Shown here piece after piece: positions 38,093-47,902 of a DNA stretch of 64,000 bases. A model generated the notes under the pieces. The model had not been told where the DNA came from and ran no database searches. It was given only the letters and a program-made list of their open reading frames with translations. This DNA is from Trichomonas vaginalis G3 (lineage: Eukaryota; Parabasalia; Trichomonadida; Trichomonadidae). Each line of letters starts with the position of its first letter. Positions within the stretch are counted from its first letter, which is position 1. A program made the position numbers and the translations under genes. The stretch lies in contig NC_067207.1 in NCBI RefSeq assembly GCF_026262505.1, positions 3,356,252-3,420,251 of the forward strand, written 5' to 3'.

Positions 38093-40963
38093 ATGTCTTA
38101 TGCTTATACCATTTATTTTACTCCTCCTATGACTACACCCGTCTTTTATGATAGTATTATCATATATGATGAGAAAAAGCTACAAACTAATTCATTATTA
38201 CTTTCTTTAGCATCAGACAACTTTTTTTCATTAATCAAAGATCGTGACAAGCACAAATTTACAGAAAATTCCACATATAACATCGATATAGCAAGTATTA
38301 TGCCTAATTACAAAAAATTTGAACAAAAAATTTTCGAAAATTTATTGAAATTATTGGAAGGACAAAAGATAGATGCCGGAAACAAAGATGTTGACGAAAT
38401 CAAGCAGATCTGTAAAGAAATCAAAGCAGAAAAACTTCTTTATTTCATCGATCGATCCGTTGAACAGTCAAAAAAACATAAAACGAGCACATCACGAAGC
38501 GTATCATTTGTAGAACTTTTGAACCAAAAATGTACAGATTTTCTTAAAAGATCGAAAATTTTACAAAACAAAAAAGAAGATTTACTTAAAGAAGAAGATA
38601 TCAGATATTTTACAATAGAAGATAACATTCGACCCGGCGAAATCTATTTCCAAATTATTGACGAATCCTTAGATTTAATCGATTTTGATTCCGAAGAAAA
38701 ACTATCAAATTTACATCCGATCTGCTTTGCAGCATCGATAAACAGAGAAACAATCACAGAAAAATTTACAGAAACCTCAAAATCATTAGACCATAATACT
38801 TTAATCGACGCTTTATGTTGTGCGGCCATTTACGGATGTTTTGACACATTTAAAGTATTATTTTATGCTCTCAAGGATCGTGAGAACAACTCTGACTTCG
38901 ACGATGAAGAAGACTTTTCCATTGAAGACATTTTTGCTGACAAAAACATTTTTTTGTGCGCAGTCATTGGAGCTTCCACAGAAATTGTTGATTTTATCAA
39001 CCAAGAGGTCGATACAAAGGACATAATACATGAGAACAATCGAAGGAGTCTCCATTACACAGCAATGTTTATCTTTCAAAACGAAAAAGATAAAGAAAAT
39101 TATTTGAAAATAATGACAGAAAAATTGATAGAAGTTACAAACGATATTATCGTCTTTGATGATAATAATAAGTCAGTGATGCAATATATTGTTGAAAATT
39201 ATGATGAAATTTTGGGTGACAAAATTATTAAATCGTTTTCCTCAAAAAATAATCAGAATGACCAGAATTCTCGACGAAGAAGACAAAACAACTACAAAAA
39301 AAATCAATCAATCACAAAAGAAGTGACAAATGATTTAATCAAATACGTCAAAATTAATGACTATGTTAAATTCAAAAATTTGCTTAATCTATCTTCTGTT
39401 TCAGGCATAATCATCGAAAAGTTCGAAGAGAAGCCTTTTCTGAATATAATTTGTGAAATTCCAGAACGAACAATTTTTATTAAGGAATTTTTGCTTTATA
39501 ATCAAAACAGGGTTATAGGTTTAGATCCAACCAATGGCTTTAATTCATTATTTGCAAGTGTTTCAGTAGATTATAACGAACAAAACATAATTGCCATTTT
39601 GGAATCCGGTATTGATTTATTTTCACGTCTTAAAGTTAAATTGTCTAATGGTAGTTTCCAAGAAAACACCATATTTTCATTCTTATCCCAAAAAAAGAAC
39701 TATCCGTACTTGAATTTGATTTTGAAATACATGAAAGACACCAATTACAATACTAATAATGCTCGCAATCACCAAATAGTTGCTGACACCGAAGAACTCT
39801 ACAAGATCTTTGGCTTGGATTACTCGATGTTCAAATTTCATGTTATTGATAAAAGATTAAAGCCCGATCTCAAATCAGCTGAATCCAAAGTTTCATCCAC
39901 AGCTTCAACAATTGTTTCCGATAATATTCCTGTTAAACAAAACGTTTCACGCAGCGAAATTCCACAAAAAATCTCCAAAATCCAACAAATCCCACAAATT
40001 TCAACAAAATTTCCAACACCTCTTTCCAATTTCAGCAAAAAGATGCAGAACGAAGCAATTAAAGATGTCCTGGACCCAGAATATCCAATTAATTTCCAAG
40101 ACAGGGATGGATTCACACCTCTTATTCTTGCCGCCAAAAATAATTTAGTATCAGTTTTAGAAAAACTAATTACAATTGATGGCATTGACATGAATCTCAA
40201 GGAAAAGCATGGACACACCGCAGCAAGCATAGCTGCTAATGCAGGTCAAGCAACAACACTTTCAATAGTATTAGATCACTGGCGGAATCCAGATCTTTCA
40301 GATGTTATGAAATTACTTTATGAATGTGTTATCAAAAGTGACACAAAATTCATTCAACTCTTTTTCAAGAGATTCGAAGATACAGCTGTCTATAAAGAGA
40401 TGCGCATGAAAGATTTTGTTGTCACTAATGATGGCCAGAAAGCCTTACAATTAGCCGCACAAAAAGGACACACCGAAGTCGTAAAATTTATTCTTCAAAA
40501 GATGAAAGTTTCAATTGATTCTGTTGGTAAAGGTGACACTACCGCCTTGATGGCAGCGATTTCTTCACATAAGGAAAAGACAGTAAAAGAGCTTCTCGAC
40601 ATCGGAGCCTCTATTGATCTTAAAGATGATCTTGGTAAAACTGCATTAGTTCGAGCAGTAGAAAGCAAAGAAATAGAAATCATCAGAATGCTTCTTAAGA
40701 AAGGTGCAGATCCAAATGATGGTATTGTCCAGAGAAATGAAGGAATCAGATCAGCTTTCTTAGTAGCTTTACTTAATAAAGAACCTGATATTGTTTCTCT
40801 ACTTCTGTCAGAATCTAAGTATCATCCAGTCGATTTACATACTATATATAACGGAATGTATCCTCTAGATCATGCGAAAACTTTGGCGAAACAGTTTGAG
40901 TCTAACCCAGAAAAGTATCATTTGATGACAAAAATTATTAATATAATTTCAGCATATTTATAA
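38093..40963 (+). CDS. large BTB-like / ankyrin-repeat protein
   Basis: 956 residues. The N-terminal ~120 residues (SIIIYDEKKLQTNSLLLSLASDNFFSLI ... KLLYFID) resemble the BTB/POZ-like domain found at the front of many trichomonad ankyrin proteins. A long helical region with degenerate ankyrin units (for example HPICFAASINRETITEKF, LIDALCCAAIYGCFDTFKVL) fills residues about 200-560. After a Ser/Pro linker, clear ankyrin repeats run from about residue 670: DGFTPLILAAKNNLVSVLEKLI, GHTAASIAANAG, GQKALQLAAQKGHTEVVKFIL, DTTALMAAISSHKEKTVKELLDIGASI and GKTALVRAVESKEIEIIRMLLKKGADPND. It should be a protein-binding scaffold, perhaps an E3-ligase adaptor if the BTB-like part is functional. Intact. Confidence 0.86.
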   Translation: MSYAYTIYFTPPMTTPVFYDSIIIYDEKKLQTNSLLLSLASDNFFSLIKDRDKHKFTENSTYNIDIASIMPNYKKFEQKIFENLLKLLEGQKIDAGNKDVDEIKQICKEIKAEKLLYFIDRSVEQSKKHKTSTSRSVSFVELLNQKCTDFLKRSKILQNKKEDLLKEEDIRYFTIEDNIRPGEIYFQIIDESLDLIDFDSEEKLSNLHPICFAASINRETITEKFTETSKSLDHNTLIDALCCAAIYGCFDTFKVLFYALKDRENNSDFDDEEDFSIEDIFADKNIFLCAVIGASTEIVDFINQEVDTKDIIHENNRRSLHYTAMFIFQNEKDKENYLKIMTEKLIEVTNDIIVFDDNNKSVMQYIVENYDEILGDKIIKSFSSKNNQNDQNSRRRRQNNYKKNQSITKEVTNDLIKYVKINDYVKFKNLLNLSSVSGIIIEKFEEKPFLNIICEIPERTIFIKEFLLYNQNRVIGLDPTNGFNSLFASVSVDYNEQNIIAILESGIDLFSRLKVKLSNGSFQENTIFSFLSQKKNYPYLNLILKYMKDTNYNTNNARNHQIVADTEELYKIFGLDYSMFKFHVIDKRLKPDLKSAESKVSSTASTIVSDNIPVKQNVSRSEIPQKISKIQQIPQISTKFPTPLSNFSKKMQNEAIKDVLDPEYPINFQDRDGFTPLILAAKNNLVSVLEKLITIDGIDMNLKEKHGHTAASIAANAGQATTLSIVLDHWRNPDLSDVMKLLYECVIKSDTKFIQLFFKRFEDTAVYKEMRMKDFVVTNDGQKALQLAAQKGHTEVVKFILQKMKVSIDSVGKGDTTALMAAISSHKEKTVKELLDIGASIDLKDDLGKTALVRAVESKEIEIIRMLLKKGADPNDGIVQRNEGIRSAFLVALLNKEPDIVSLLLSESKYHPVDLHTIYNGMYPLDHAKTLAKQFESNPEKYHLMTKIINIISAYL

Positions 40964-41499
40964 TTTCATTCCAATTGAAATTTAACTTGTTTGTAAAATT
41001 GTTATTCATTTGTTTATTTTATACTTTTTTTTAATGTTGCACTTACCATTTATGTGATCTTCTTATGATATCAGTATACTATAGCAGAAGAAATCTATCT
41101 TCTAAACTGCAAGGTTGAGTAGATCATGTTTAATGAAGGATAAATGCCAAGTTTTTTCCAAACTGCATATACATCATGATCAATGCCCAATATTGTTTCA
41201 TAGGAGTCATATATTAAGATGTCATGAATGATGAATGCTGCCAATTCTTAGAGATAATTAGGTGAAATTAATCTAAAGAATTGGTACTTTCTAAGAGCGA
41301 GTGATGGTTTGGATGTACTAATTAGCACAGTCATATGCCACTTCCAACTCCTATTTATAGTAGGAGAAACTAATTCTGAATGTTTTTTTTAGACAGAGTT
41401 TCTCCTACTTGGGATGAGAATGAAATGTTTTGGGGTACATTTTATCTTTCATTCCCATTAGAAAGTGCCCAAAATATGAGATAAACTTGTGAATTTCAC
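40964..41499. other. intergenic with hairpins
   Basis: No gene seen. Two hairpins lie at 41359-41409 and about 41411-41459, next to the start of the duplicated ankyrin segment. Confidence 0.5.
41359..41459. repeat. two adjacent hairpins
   Basis: AGTAGGAGAAACT and AGTTTCTCCTACT (41359-41371 and 41397-41409) form a perfect 13-bp stem. Directly after it, TGGGATGAGAATGAAA pairs imperfectly with TTTCATTCCCA. The two stems nearly abut, again the chain-of-hairpins pattern. Confidence 0.7.
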
Positions 41500-42985
41500 C
41501 CAATATTGGACATTTTTTAAGTGACATCGGATGTTTGAAAATTCTAATTCTACACCAGCGCTTTGCAGCCCACAATTCTAAATTTGCAAGTGTTGTTATC
41601 AAAATACATTTTGAAATGAAATTTCATTGATATATTTTCATAAACATATAACAATGAGAGCATTTTCAGTCTAATTTTCGATTTTAATTTTTTCAGATTT
41701 TTTGTAAAGTTACGATATTTCAAAAATCGAATCAGTGGATGAATCTGAATTTCGAATACATTGCTGCTCATATCAGTGATTATATTGAAAACGAAAACTT
41801 TTTTGATACATTCGATATGGAGGCTATCAAAACAATCATGAAATATTCACGTTTGACAGCTGATCAGTACATTACTCTTCTCAAACAGTCTTCACCAACT
41901 CTTAGTTCCAAAGAATTATATATCAGTACACGAAAAGCAAATGTTACTATCGAAAATATTGAAGAAGTCATTTCAATTCTTACCTTCGTCAAAAAGTACA
42001 TGAAATTCCATATATTTGATGGAATCATTGATTTTCTCAAAGAAAACGACAAACACATGGGTGATTCTACAGAAGAAATCAAAAAACCTCAAACAGAAAT
42101 AAAAACATTACAAAATCAAATACAAAATGTTTCCAAAGAAACTACAGTCACTCAAACTAATGAATCTCACAACTATTCTGAAGAATTTTTAACCAAAATC
42201 TCATCACTTAAGAAAACAAAAGATTTTGATAGTGTTTACAAATTCTTTGAAGAACTTTCTTCTGAAGATAATCACGAAATGATTTCAAAGGCTTGTGAAG
42301 AAGGACTTTGGTTAAAAAAGACAAAATGGGATGAAATGAATGTACTTCATTTTGCAAGCCAAAAAGGAAATCTTAAACTTGTCAAATCACTCATTGAATG
42401 TGGCTGTGATAAAGAAGCAAAGAATAAATATGGAAGAACTCCACTCATGTATGCATCATGGTATAATAATCTTTCAGTTGTTAAATATCTTATCTCAGTT
42501 GGAGCTGATAAAGATGCAAAGAATAAATATGGAGATACTGCACTCTCATATGCAAATAGTAATGTCAGGAATTATCTAAAATCTATTGGAGCCAAATAAC
42601 ATAATCTAATCTGATTGGATAATTATATTAAAATTAACAATATTCTTATTTCCAATCTATTTTTCATATGAATATTGTTTGTTCTTCATTTAAAGTTACC
42701 ATAAATTGATGTTATGCAATATCGAGTATTTCTCATCACTTCATTTTTAGTAAAGATATTAATGATATTGAAATATATATTAGTAGAGTATATACTAAAG
42801 TTTTTATTTCTATGATATTGAAGTCTTGAAAACTTCCAGTATACAAAAAACTACTTCGATGACAAGAATTAATTAATATTAAAGTTAATTAAATATTTCT
42901 CATTGACACATTTATATATATATTTCTCCATTGCATTATTATTTTGAAGTTCCAGGAAATGCAATAAAAAGATGTCTTTCAAAAG
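41500..42985 (+). repeat. duplicated ankyrin-gene segment (copy B, uninterrupted)
   Basis: Matches 12210-12319 joined to 15612-17140 over flanks and coding region, without the transposon. It gives the pre-insertion state of the target and dates the duplication before the insertion. Confidence 0.87.
41739..42599 (+). CDS. DUF3447-type ankyrin-repeat protein (intact copy B)
   Basis: 286 residues. The N-terminal ~130 residues (MNLNFEYIAAHISDYIENEN, ADQYITLLKQSSPTLSSKELY, EEVISILTFVKKYMKFHIFDGIIDFLK) form the helical domain that precedes ankyrin repeats in the very large trichomonad family. A short coiled-coil segment (EIKTLQNQIQNVSKETTV) and a second helical unit (LSSEDNHEMISKACEEGLWLKK) come next. 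Ankyrin repeats end the protein: MNVLHFASQKGNLKLVKSLIECGCDK, TPLMYASWYNNLSVVKYLISVGADK and a final half repeat GDTALSYANSNVRNYLKSIGAK. The function is protein binding with unknown partner. The near-identical frameshifted copy lies at 15764. Confidence 0.88.
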   Translation: MNLNFEYIAAHISDYIENENFFDTFDMEAIKTIMKYSRLTADQYITLLKQSSPTLSSKELYISTRKANVTIENIEEVISILTFVKKYMKFHIFDGIIDFLKENDKHMGDSTEEIKKPQTEIKTLQNQIQNVSKETTVTQTNESHNYSEEFLTKISSLKKTKDFDSVYKFFEELSSEDNHEMISKACEEGLWLKKTKWDEMNVLHFASQKGNLKLVKSLIECGCDKEAKNKYGRTPLMYASWYNNLSVVKYLISVGADKDAKNKYGDTALSYANSNVRNYLKSIGAK

Positions 42986-43326
42986 AATGAAATCCATGTA
43001 ATCATTACAGGTAGAAAAACAATTACATAGAATATACAAATAACAGTATGATAGATGGACAAAAAAATAGTTTGTTCGATGAAGGAGATAAAGAGATTTT
43101 TAATGTTTATATTTTTTGCAATTTTTCATTCTTGATTAAAACTCAAAAATAAACTTGCCATCTATTAGGATACGTAAAATAACTCATATCTATCATATTA
43201 AAATTTTCGAAAATTTCGAAATCAAAAAGTTCATTTTTCGCGAAGAAAAAAAGCGATGAAGGATAAATTCACAATTTTTTTGTCACTTTTATATAAAAAG
43301 TTTTCGAATTCATATCTTGAGAATTT
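42986..43326. other. intergenic with promoter box
   Basis: AT-rich spacer ending in the GTCACTTTT box at 43282-43290, 37 bp before the USP ATG. Confidence 0.5.
43282..43290 (+). promoter_or_regulatory. GTCACTTTT box of deubiquitinase gene
   Basis: Sense-orientation exact box. TCA start gives a 42-nt leader to ATG 43327. Confidence 0.6.
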
Positions 43327-46047
43327 ATGTTCAATTCAGATAGCGACTCTGATACCGGCACTGGATGGTCTAATTTATCATTCTCTAATATTTCTTTCGA
43401 AAACATGAAAGATAAAACTCTCTGGAATGTCAATGACTGGGATTTAGTCACCACAACACCTTTTAAAGTCTTCGATGTTGATAAATCCCAGTTCTACTGC
43501 GAGTTTAATAAACATAAAAGCAACAATCTTGTTTTTAAATTCAAACTTTTGAAGGGACCACCATCAAAAGTCGGAATTAAAATAGAAATCATCGACCAAA
43601 CAAATAAAGATGAAACAACATCTCGATTTAGACAGATAATGTTCGAAAATAACCAAGAATTTTATACGTTTGATACATCGATCTCAATTGAAACGGTTGA
43701 TGAGATGACATATAAAAATAATCTGAAGATTTTATTCCAATTTACTACTTCCAAGATCAGAAATTCTAAAAATAATTCTGCTTTCGCAAAAATTGTCCAA
43801 CCTCCAGTACGCATGTCTCCATTAAGCAAAAAAGTCAATAAAAACGAGATACAAACAGCTAATTCTCCAAGTAAACCAACCAAATCTGTAAATGAACCCA
43901 AAAATTCTGATTTTGAAAAACGTATCAAAGAAATTCAACTCAAATTACCTTACAAAGCAAAAGAAACAGAACAACAAGTAAAAATACCATCACCACTTCC
44001 TCAAAAAGAAAAAATACAAAAATCAAATACTGATATATCAAAAAATACAATAAACAAACAAGGGTTTCAAATCAAAGAAAGCATAAAAGATGAAAATGAG
44101 TCATTTGAAGGCTTTCCAAAACCTTTTGAAGATAATGATTTTCCTGATACTCCAAAACGCGAAACACCAAAGAAAATACAGAACTCACCAATATATGTGT
44201 CTGATAGCTCATCCACAACCCCAGCAAAAACAGGTTTCAACGGAATTATAAATCAAGGCAATACTTGTTATATGAATAGCTACTTGCAAGCCTTATTTCA
44301 CATACCAGCCTTTCGATCTCTTATATATCATATTGATACATCTGATGTAAAACCAAGGGAAAAATCAATTCCCTTTAGTTTACAAAAACTCTTCGCTTCT
44401 CTTCAACTTGGAACATCTCCAGCATCTACAAAAGACCTAACAAGGGCTCTCGGATGGTCAGAATTTGAAATCATGGAACAACATGATATTGAAGAGTTTG
44501 CAACTAAGTTGTTAGATGTTTTAGAAGCAAAATTGAAAGGAACAAAGTTTCAAAATGCTATTGCTGATCTTTTTAAAGGTATTTCAACTTCAATTTTCGA
44601 TTGTACAAAAATTGATTTCAAATCATCGACTGATAACACTTTTTATGACCTCCAAATGACAGTACAAAATATCCCATCCCTTAGAGAATCCTTCAATCTA
44701 TACACACAGGCAGAAGATTTGGTTGGAGAAAGTCAATATGATACAGAGATCCATGGAAAGCAAGATGCGAAGTATTGTACAAAGTTTAAGCATCTTCCGA
44801 AGGTTTTCTGCCTTCTTCTTAACAGATTTATATCAGATTCAAGAGGAACTCACAAATACAACTCAAAATTTGAATTTGAAACCGAAATAGACCTCAAACA
44901 GTACATGGTAGAGAACTGTGACCCAAAGGAGGAAACAAATTACCAATTATACGGAGTTTTAGTTCATTCTGGATCTTCTTATGCCGGACATTATTATTCG
45001 TACCTAAAAATAGCCGATGAATGGTACAAATTTAACGATACAGCCGTTACCCGATCAACTGAAGAAATGGCCGTAAAAGATAATTTTGGAGGACCATGGT
45101 ATTCAACTTCCTTATCGTATATGAGCGTGATCACTCCATCAAAGGAGAAACCATATTCTGCTTACGTTTTGATCTACATTCGAAAAGATTCTTTTAATGA
45201 ACTTTTTTATCCAATTTCCAACGATGAAATCCCAGACCATGTGATAAAGCATGAATCACCAATTAGTTCTCCGCAGCATAATCCTCATTTTTCATTTGAA
45301 GACAAAGAATATTATTTAATAAGTGAGTCTTCATTGAAACAGAACGCGAAAAGCTATCATCAAATAGATCTACATAACACTGAAAACGCTATTTTGATGA
45401 AAGTCAAACCTTATTTGATAACAATCGACGAATTTATTGATGAAGTGGCCACAGCAGTAAACATGAAACCATATGAGATCAGAGTATGGAGTATCAACGA
45501 AGAAACAGGTAGAATTAATAGTTTAATTACAAGATCAGATGATACGGCCGATTCTCTCAAAGAAAAGACATTTTTCGTTGAATTTGTGAAAGACAATGAA
45601 GAAATAGAGTACAAAACCCTATTTTTGTCTTATTTCTTCTCTCCAAGATTATCATCTCCATTTACTTTTATGAAGAAGATGCTAATTAATGCATCAATTA
45701 CAACTTTCGATGACCTGATTGTAGAAAGTCGAAAAATTTTGAATTTGGAAGATAATGTTGAAATGGTCGTTTTTTATTTGACAGAAAATGGCCAATTAAT
45801 ACAAACCGATCCATCTTCAATTGTTTCTGATTCCTGCAAGGATAATGGAACAACTTTGGTTTTCCAGTGTAAAAATCCTTTAGAAGCTCCATTATCTAAG
45901 TTTGAATTGGAGATATCTTCAGATTTAGAGAGCGATGATGGTTTTGAGGTAGAACCAACTAAGAAACCTGCTTTTGATATATCATTTAGCCCAGGAATGA
46001 ACGCTATTGATATCATCAAACAAATTAACGCAAATAGGAAGCATTAA
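43327..46047 (+). CDS. USP7-like ubiquitin-specific protease
   Basis: 906 residues. Residues about 30-145 look like a divergent MATH/TRAF domain (WNVNDWDLVTTTPFKVFD ... KILFQFTTSK). A charged linker follows. The peptidase C19 core starts at GIINQGNTCYMNSYLQALF, with the catalytic Cys at about residue 313. The Cys/Asp/His boxes continue with EQHDIEEFATKLLDVLE and QLYGVLVHSGSSYAGHYYSYL, whose His is at about 555, then EWYKFND. The zinc-finger cysteines of some USPs are absent, as in USP7. The C-terminal ~300 residues resemble ubiquitin-like modules. The MATH-USP-UBL order is that of USP7, which removes ubiquitin from regulatory proteins in nucleus and cytosol. The RING gene is 322 bp downstream on the same strand. 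Confidence 0.9.
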   Translation: MFNSDSDSDTGTGWSNLSFSNISFENMKDKTLWNVNDWDLVTTTPFKVFDVDKSQFYCEFNKHKSNNLVFKFKLLKGPPSKVGIKIEIIDQTNKDETTSRFRQIMFENNQEFYTFDTSISIETVDEMTYKNNLKILFQFTTSKIRNSKNNSAFAKIVQPPVRMSPLSKKVNKNEIQTANSPSKPTKSVNEPKNSDFEKRIKEIQLKLPYKAKETEQQVKIPSPLPQKEKIQKSNTDISKNTINKQGFQIKESIKDENESFEGFPKPFEDNDFPDTPKRETPKKIQNSPIYVSDSSSTTPAKTGFNGIINQGNTCYMNSYLQALFHIPAFRSLIYHIDTSDVKPREKSIPFSLQKLFASLQLGTSPASTKDLTRALGWSEFEIMEQHDIEEFATKLLDVLEAKLKGTKFQNAIADLFKGISTSIFDCTKIDFKSSTDNTFYDLQMTVQNIPSLRESFNLYTQAEDLVGESQYDTEIHGKQDAKYCTKFKHLPKVFCLLLNRFISDSRGTHKYNSKFEFETEIDLKQYMVENCDPKEETNYQLYGVLVHSGSSYAGHYYSYLKIADEWYKFNDTAVTRSTEEMAVKDNFGGPWYSTSLSYMSVITPSKEKPYSAYVLIYIRKDSFNELFYPISNDEIPDHVIKHESPISSPQHNPHFSFEDKEYYLISESSLKQNAKSYHQIDLHNTENAILMKVKPYLITIDEFIDEVATAVNMKPYEIRVWSINEETGRINSLITRSDDTADSLKEKTFFVEFVKDNEEIEYKTLFLSYFFSPRLSSPFTFMKKMLINASITTFDDLIVESRKILNLEDNVEMVVFYLTENGQLIQTDPSSIVSDSCKDNGTTLVFQCKNPLEAPLSKFELEISSDLESDDGFEVEPTKKPAFDISFSPGMNAIDIIKQINANRKH

Positions 46048-46369
46048 TCATCATAATTTTTATTATTATATCAAATTTTTGTATAGTAAATTGTTTATTT
46101 ATCTTTTTGTTTAATAAATTTCTTGATTTTCATTATTCAGAGCAAATTTATGAAGTTTTCATATCATTACGAGTTAATTTATATCTAATGAATAGTAGGA
46201 TGATCAATTAATGCCGAAAATACCTTGAATTAAAATTTGATTTCAATAAATATATAAATAAAAACAAAATAAAGGACTAATTTCAGTAAATCACATAAAA
46301 AGACAGCTTCCTAAATCATTTTGAGAGCATGAATATGAACAATTATTTTGACATGTGATATGAAATAAT
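46048..46369. other. intergenic, no gene seen
   Basis: AT-rich spacer between the USP and RING genes. No promoter box of the GTCACTTTT type. Confidence 0.5.
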
Positions 46370-47065
46370 ATGAGTTATAACAATAAAAAGAAATTAGAAG
46401 CAATCCAAGCAAAGAATAAAGCAAAAGAAATGCTGTTTCTGATGCAAGAACGTGCACGTCAAGCAGCTTCCCAATTTTTACCAGAATCACTTGAAAATGA
46501 TCCAACAAAAGACTTACCTGACTCAGTTCTATGTCCCATATGCTGTGAAATTATGGATTTACCTGAAAGAATGCCAATAACTCTATTTCCATGCGGTCAT
46601 ACAATTTGCAAATCTTGCTTTGAGAAAAATAAAGAAAATTATAGCAATAAGTGCTGTGAATGTAGGGCACTTATAACATCTCAAGCTGTAAATCAACCTC
46701 TTTGGGATATAATCAGAAAGAAAGCGTATTTAAAGGAAAAATCAAACAGTTCTGATTCAAAATTTACCGATGAAAAAGCAAGTAACATCACACTACTTAA
46801 TATTTTCCAACCTTTGCTTGAAAAAGCGATTCAAAAAACAAAAGCAGCCAAAGAAGAACTAGATATCATCCAAGAAGAATATGATTCTGCAAATGATGAG
46901 TACAATCTTTATTTAGAACAAATTACAGAACTTACAAAATCAATTGAACAATCTAATTCAGAATTGAAAGTTTTGATTGATGATGAATCACTACAGAAAT
47001 CGAAATTGGCAGAATTAATACCACAATATGAGGAATTAAAGCTTTTGGCTGGAGTTATCGAATAA
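46370..47065 (+). CDS. RING-finger protein (probable E3 ligase)
   Basis: 231 residues. Residues about 54-101 form a C3HC4 RING: CPICCEIMDLPERMP...FPCGHTICKSCFEKN...CCECRAL, with all eight zinc ligands. The C-terminal ~100 residues are coiled coil (AAKEELDIIQEEYDSANDEYNLYLEQITEL...), which suggests a dimeric TRIM-like or Bre1-like arrangement without a B-box. It could transfer ubiquitin in the cytosol. There is no membrane segment. It is adjacent to a deubiquitinase on the same strand, but trichomonads are not known for operons, so a functional link is only a guess. Confidence 0.85.
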   Translation: MSYNNKKKLEAIQAKNKAKEMLFLMQERARQAASQFLPESLENDPTKDLPDSVLCPICCEIMDLPERMPITLFPCGHTICKSCFEKNKENYSNKCCECRALITSQAVNQPLWDIIRKKAYLKEKSNSSDSKFTDEKASNITLLNIFQPLLEKAIQKTKAAKEELDIIQEEYDSANDEYNLYLEQITELTKSIEQSNSELKVLIDDESLQKSKLAELIPQYEELKLLAGVIE

Positions 47066-47349
47066 TTCTTTCTAATAACTGTCAAACAACAAATAATCCA
47101 TATGTGATATTATGTGCTTGGATGTACTCATTATATTGACAAGCGCACAACTCCGTTTATCCTGAATCAATACGTAGCTTCTGTTTCCAATATTTTAACC
47201 TACCTTATTCAAAATATGTTTCACACTTTTTCTGAGAAGATTTAAGCTGATAAAAGGTGTGAATACATATTTTAAAAGGTTCTGATACTTTTTTCGAGCT
47301 TACAAAATAAGTTTTATGGAAAATAATTCATTTTAAAATGCGTCGTAGA
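47066..47349. other. intergenic, no gene seen
   Basis: AT-rich spacer before an ankyrin relic. No structure recognised. Confidence 0.5.
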
Positions 47350-47584
47350 GCATGGAACTATACTCCACTCCATTTTAGAGTTCATAACATGTCATATTTA
47401 AATTGTTCATCTTCTTATCTCTACTGGTGCTAAAAAAGATACAATATATAATGGATATTCTCCACTCAATTATGCATCACAAAATGGTCATCTTGAAGCT
47501 GTTAAATATTTTATCTCTATTAATCCTGATAAATATGCAAAGAGTAATTCGGGATCTAATCCTCAGTTTCAAAAACTCATGTAA
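47350..47584 (+). pseudogene. decayed ankyrin-repeat gene fragment
   Basis: 47354-47400 reads YTPLHFRVHNMSYL in one frame. After a shift, 47405-47584 reads VHLLISTGAKKDTIYNGYSPLNYASQNGHLEAVKYFISINPDKYAKSN and then a stop, that is two ankyrin repeats with the consensus HLLISTGA, SPLNYASQNGHLEAVKYF. At least one frameshift separates the pieces and no start is present. It is a 3' fragment of an old ankyrin gene of the local family, more eroded than the one at 1112. Confidence 0.75.
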
Positions 47585-47902
47585 AGGTTACCCAAATTTC
47601 GATGGTGACAAGTAATAAAAATAAATTTGAATTTATACGCACAGATGCAGCTAGAGCGAAATTTAATCATAACCAAGACTGCCAAATAGATTATTCATAA
47701 ATATTAATGTATATGCGAACAACTAAAGAAAATTTAATTAATGAACAAACATTTCTTGAAATCTTGATATCTTGTATTATTTAAAAATCTTGATAAATAA
47801 TTTGTATTATTGTGTATTTACATAAAAAATTGGTTAAAATCAGACAAATAACATTTTTGGCGATAAAAATCAAGAAATTCGTTATTTTTTATCAAACAAA
47901 AA
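47585..47902. other. intergenic before DNAI7 gene
   Basis: 318 bp, AT-rich, with the promoter of the following gene presumably at the right end. No exact GTCACTTTT box. Confidence 0.5.

Noticed and set aside
40333-40341. AAAAGTGAC inside the large ankyrin gene as a promoter
   Set aside because: It lies in coding sequence (LysSerAspThr) with no start behind it; chance occurrence is likely.
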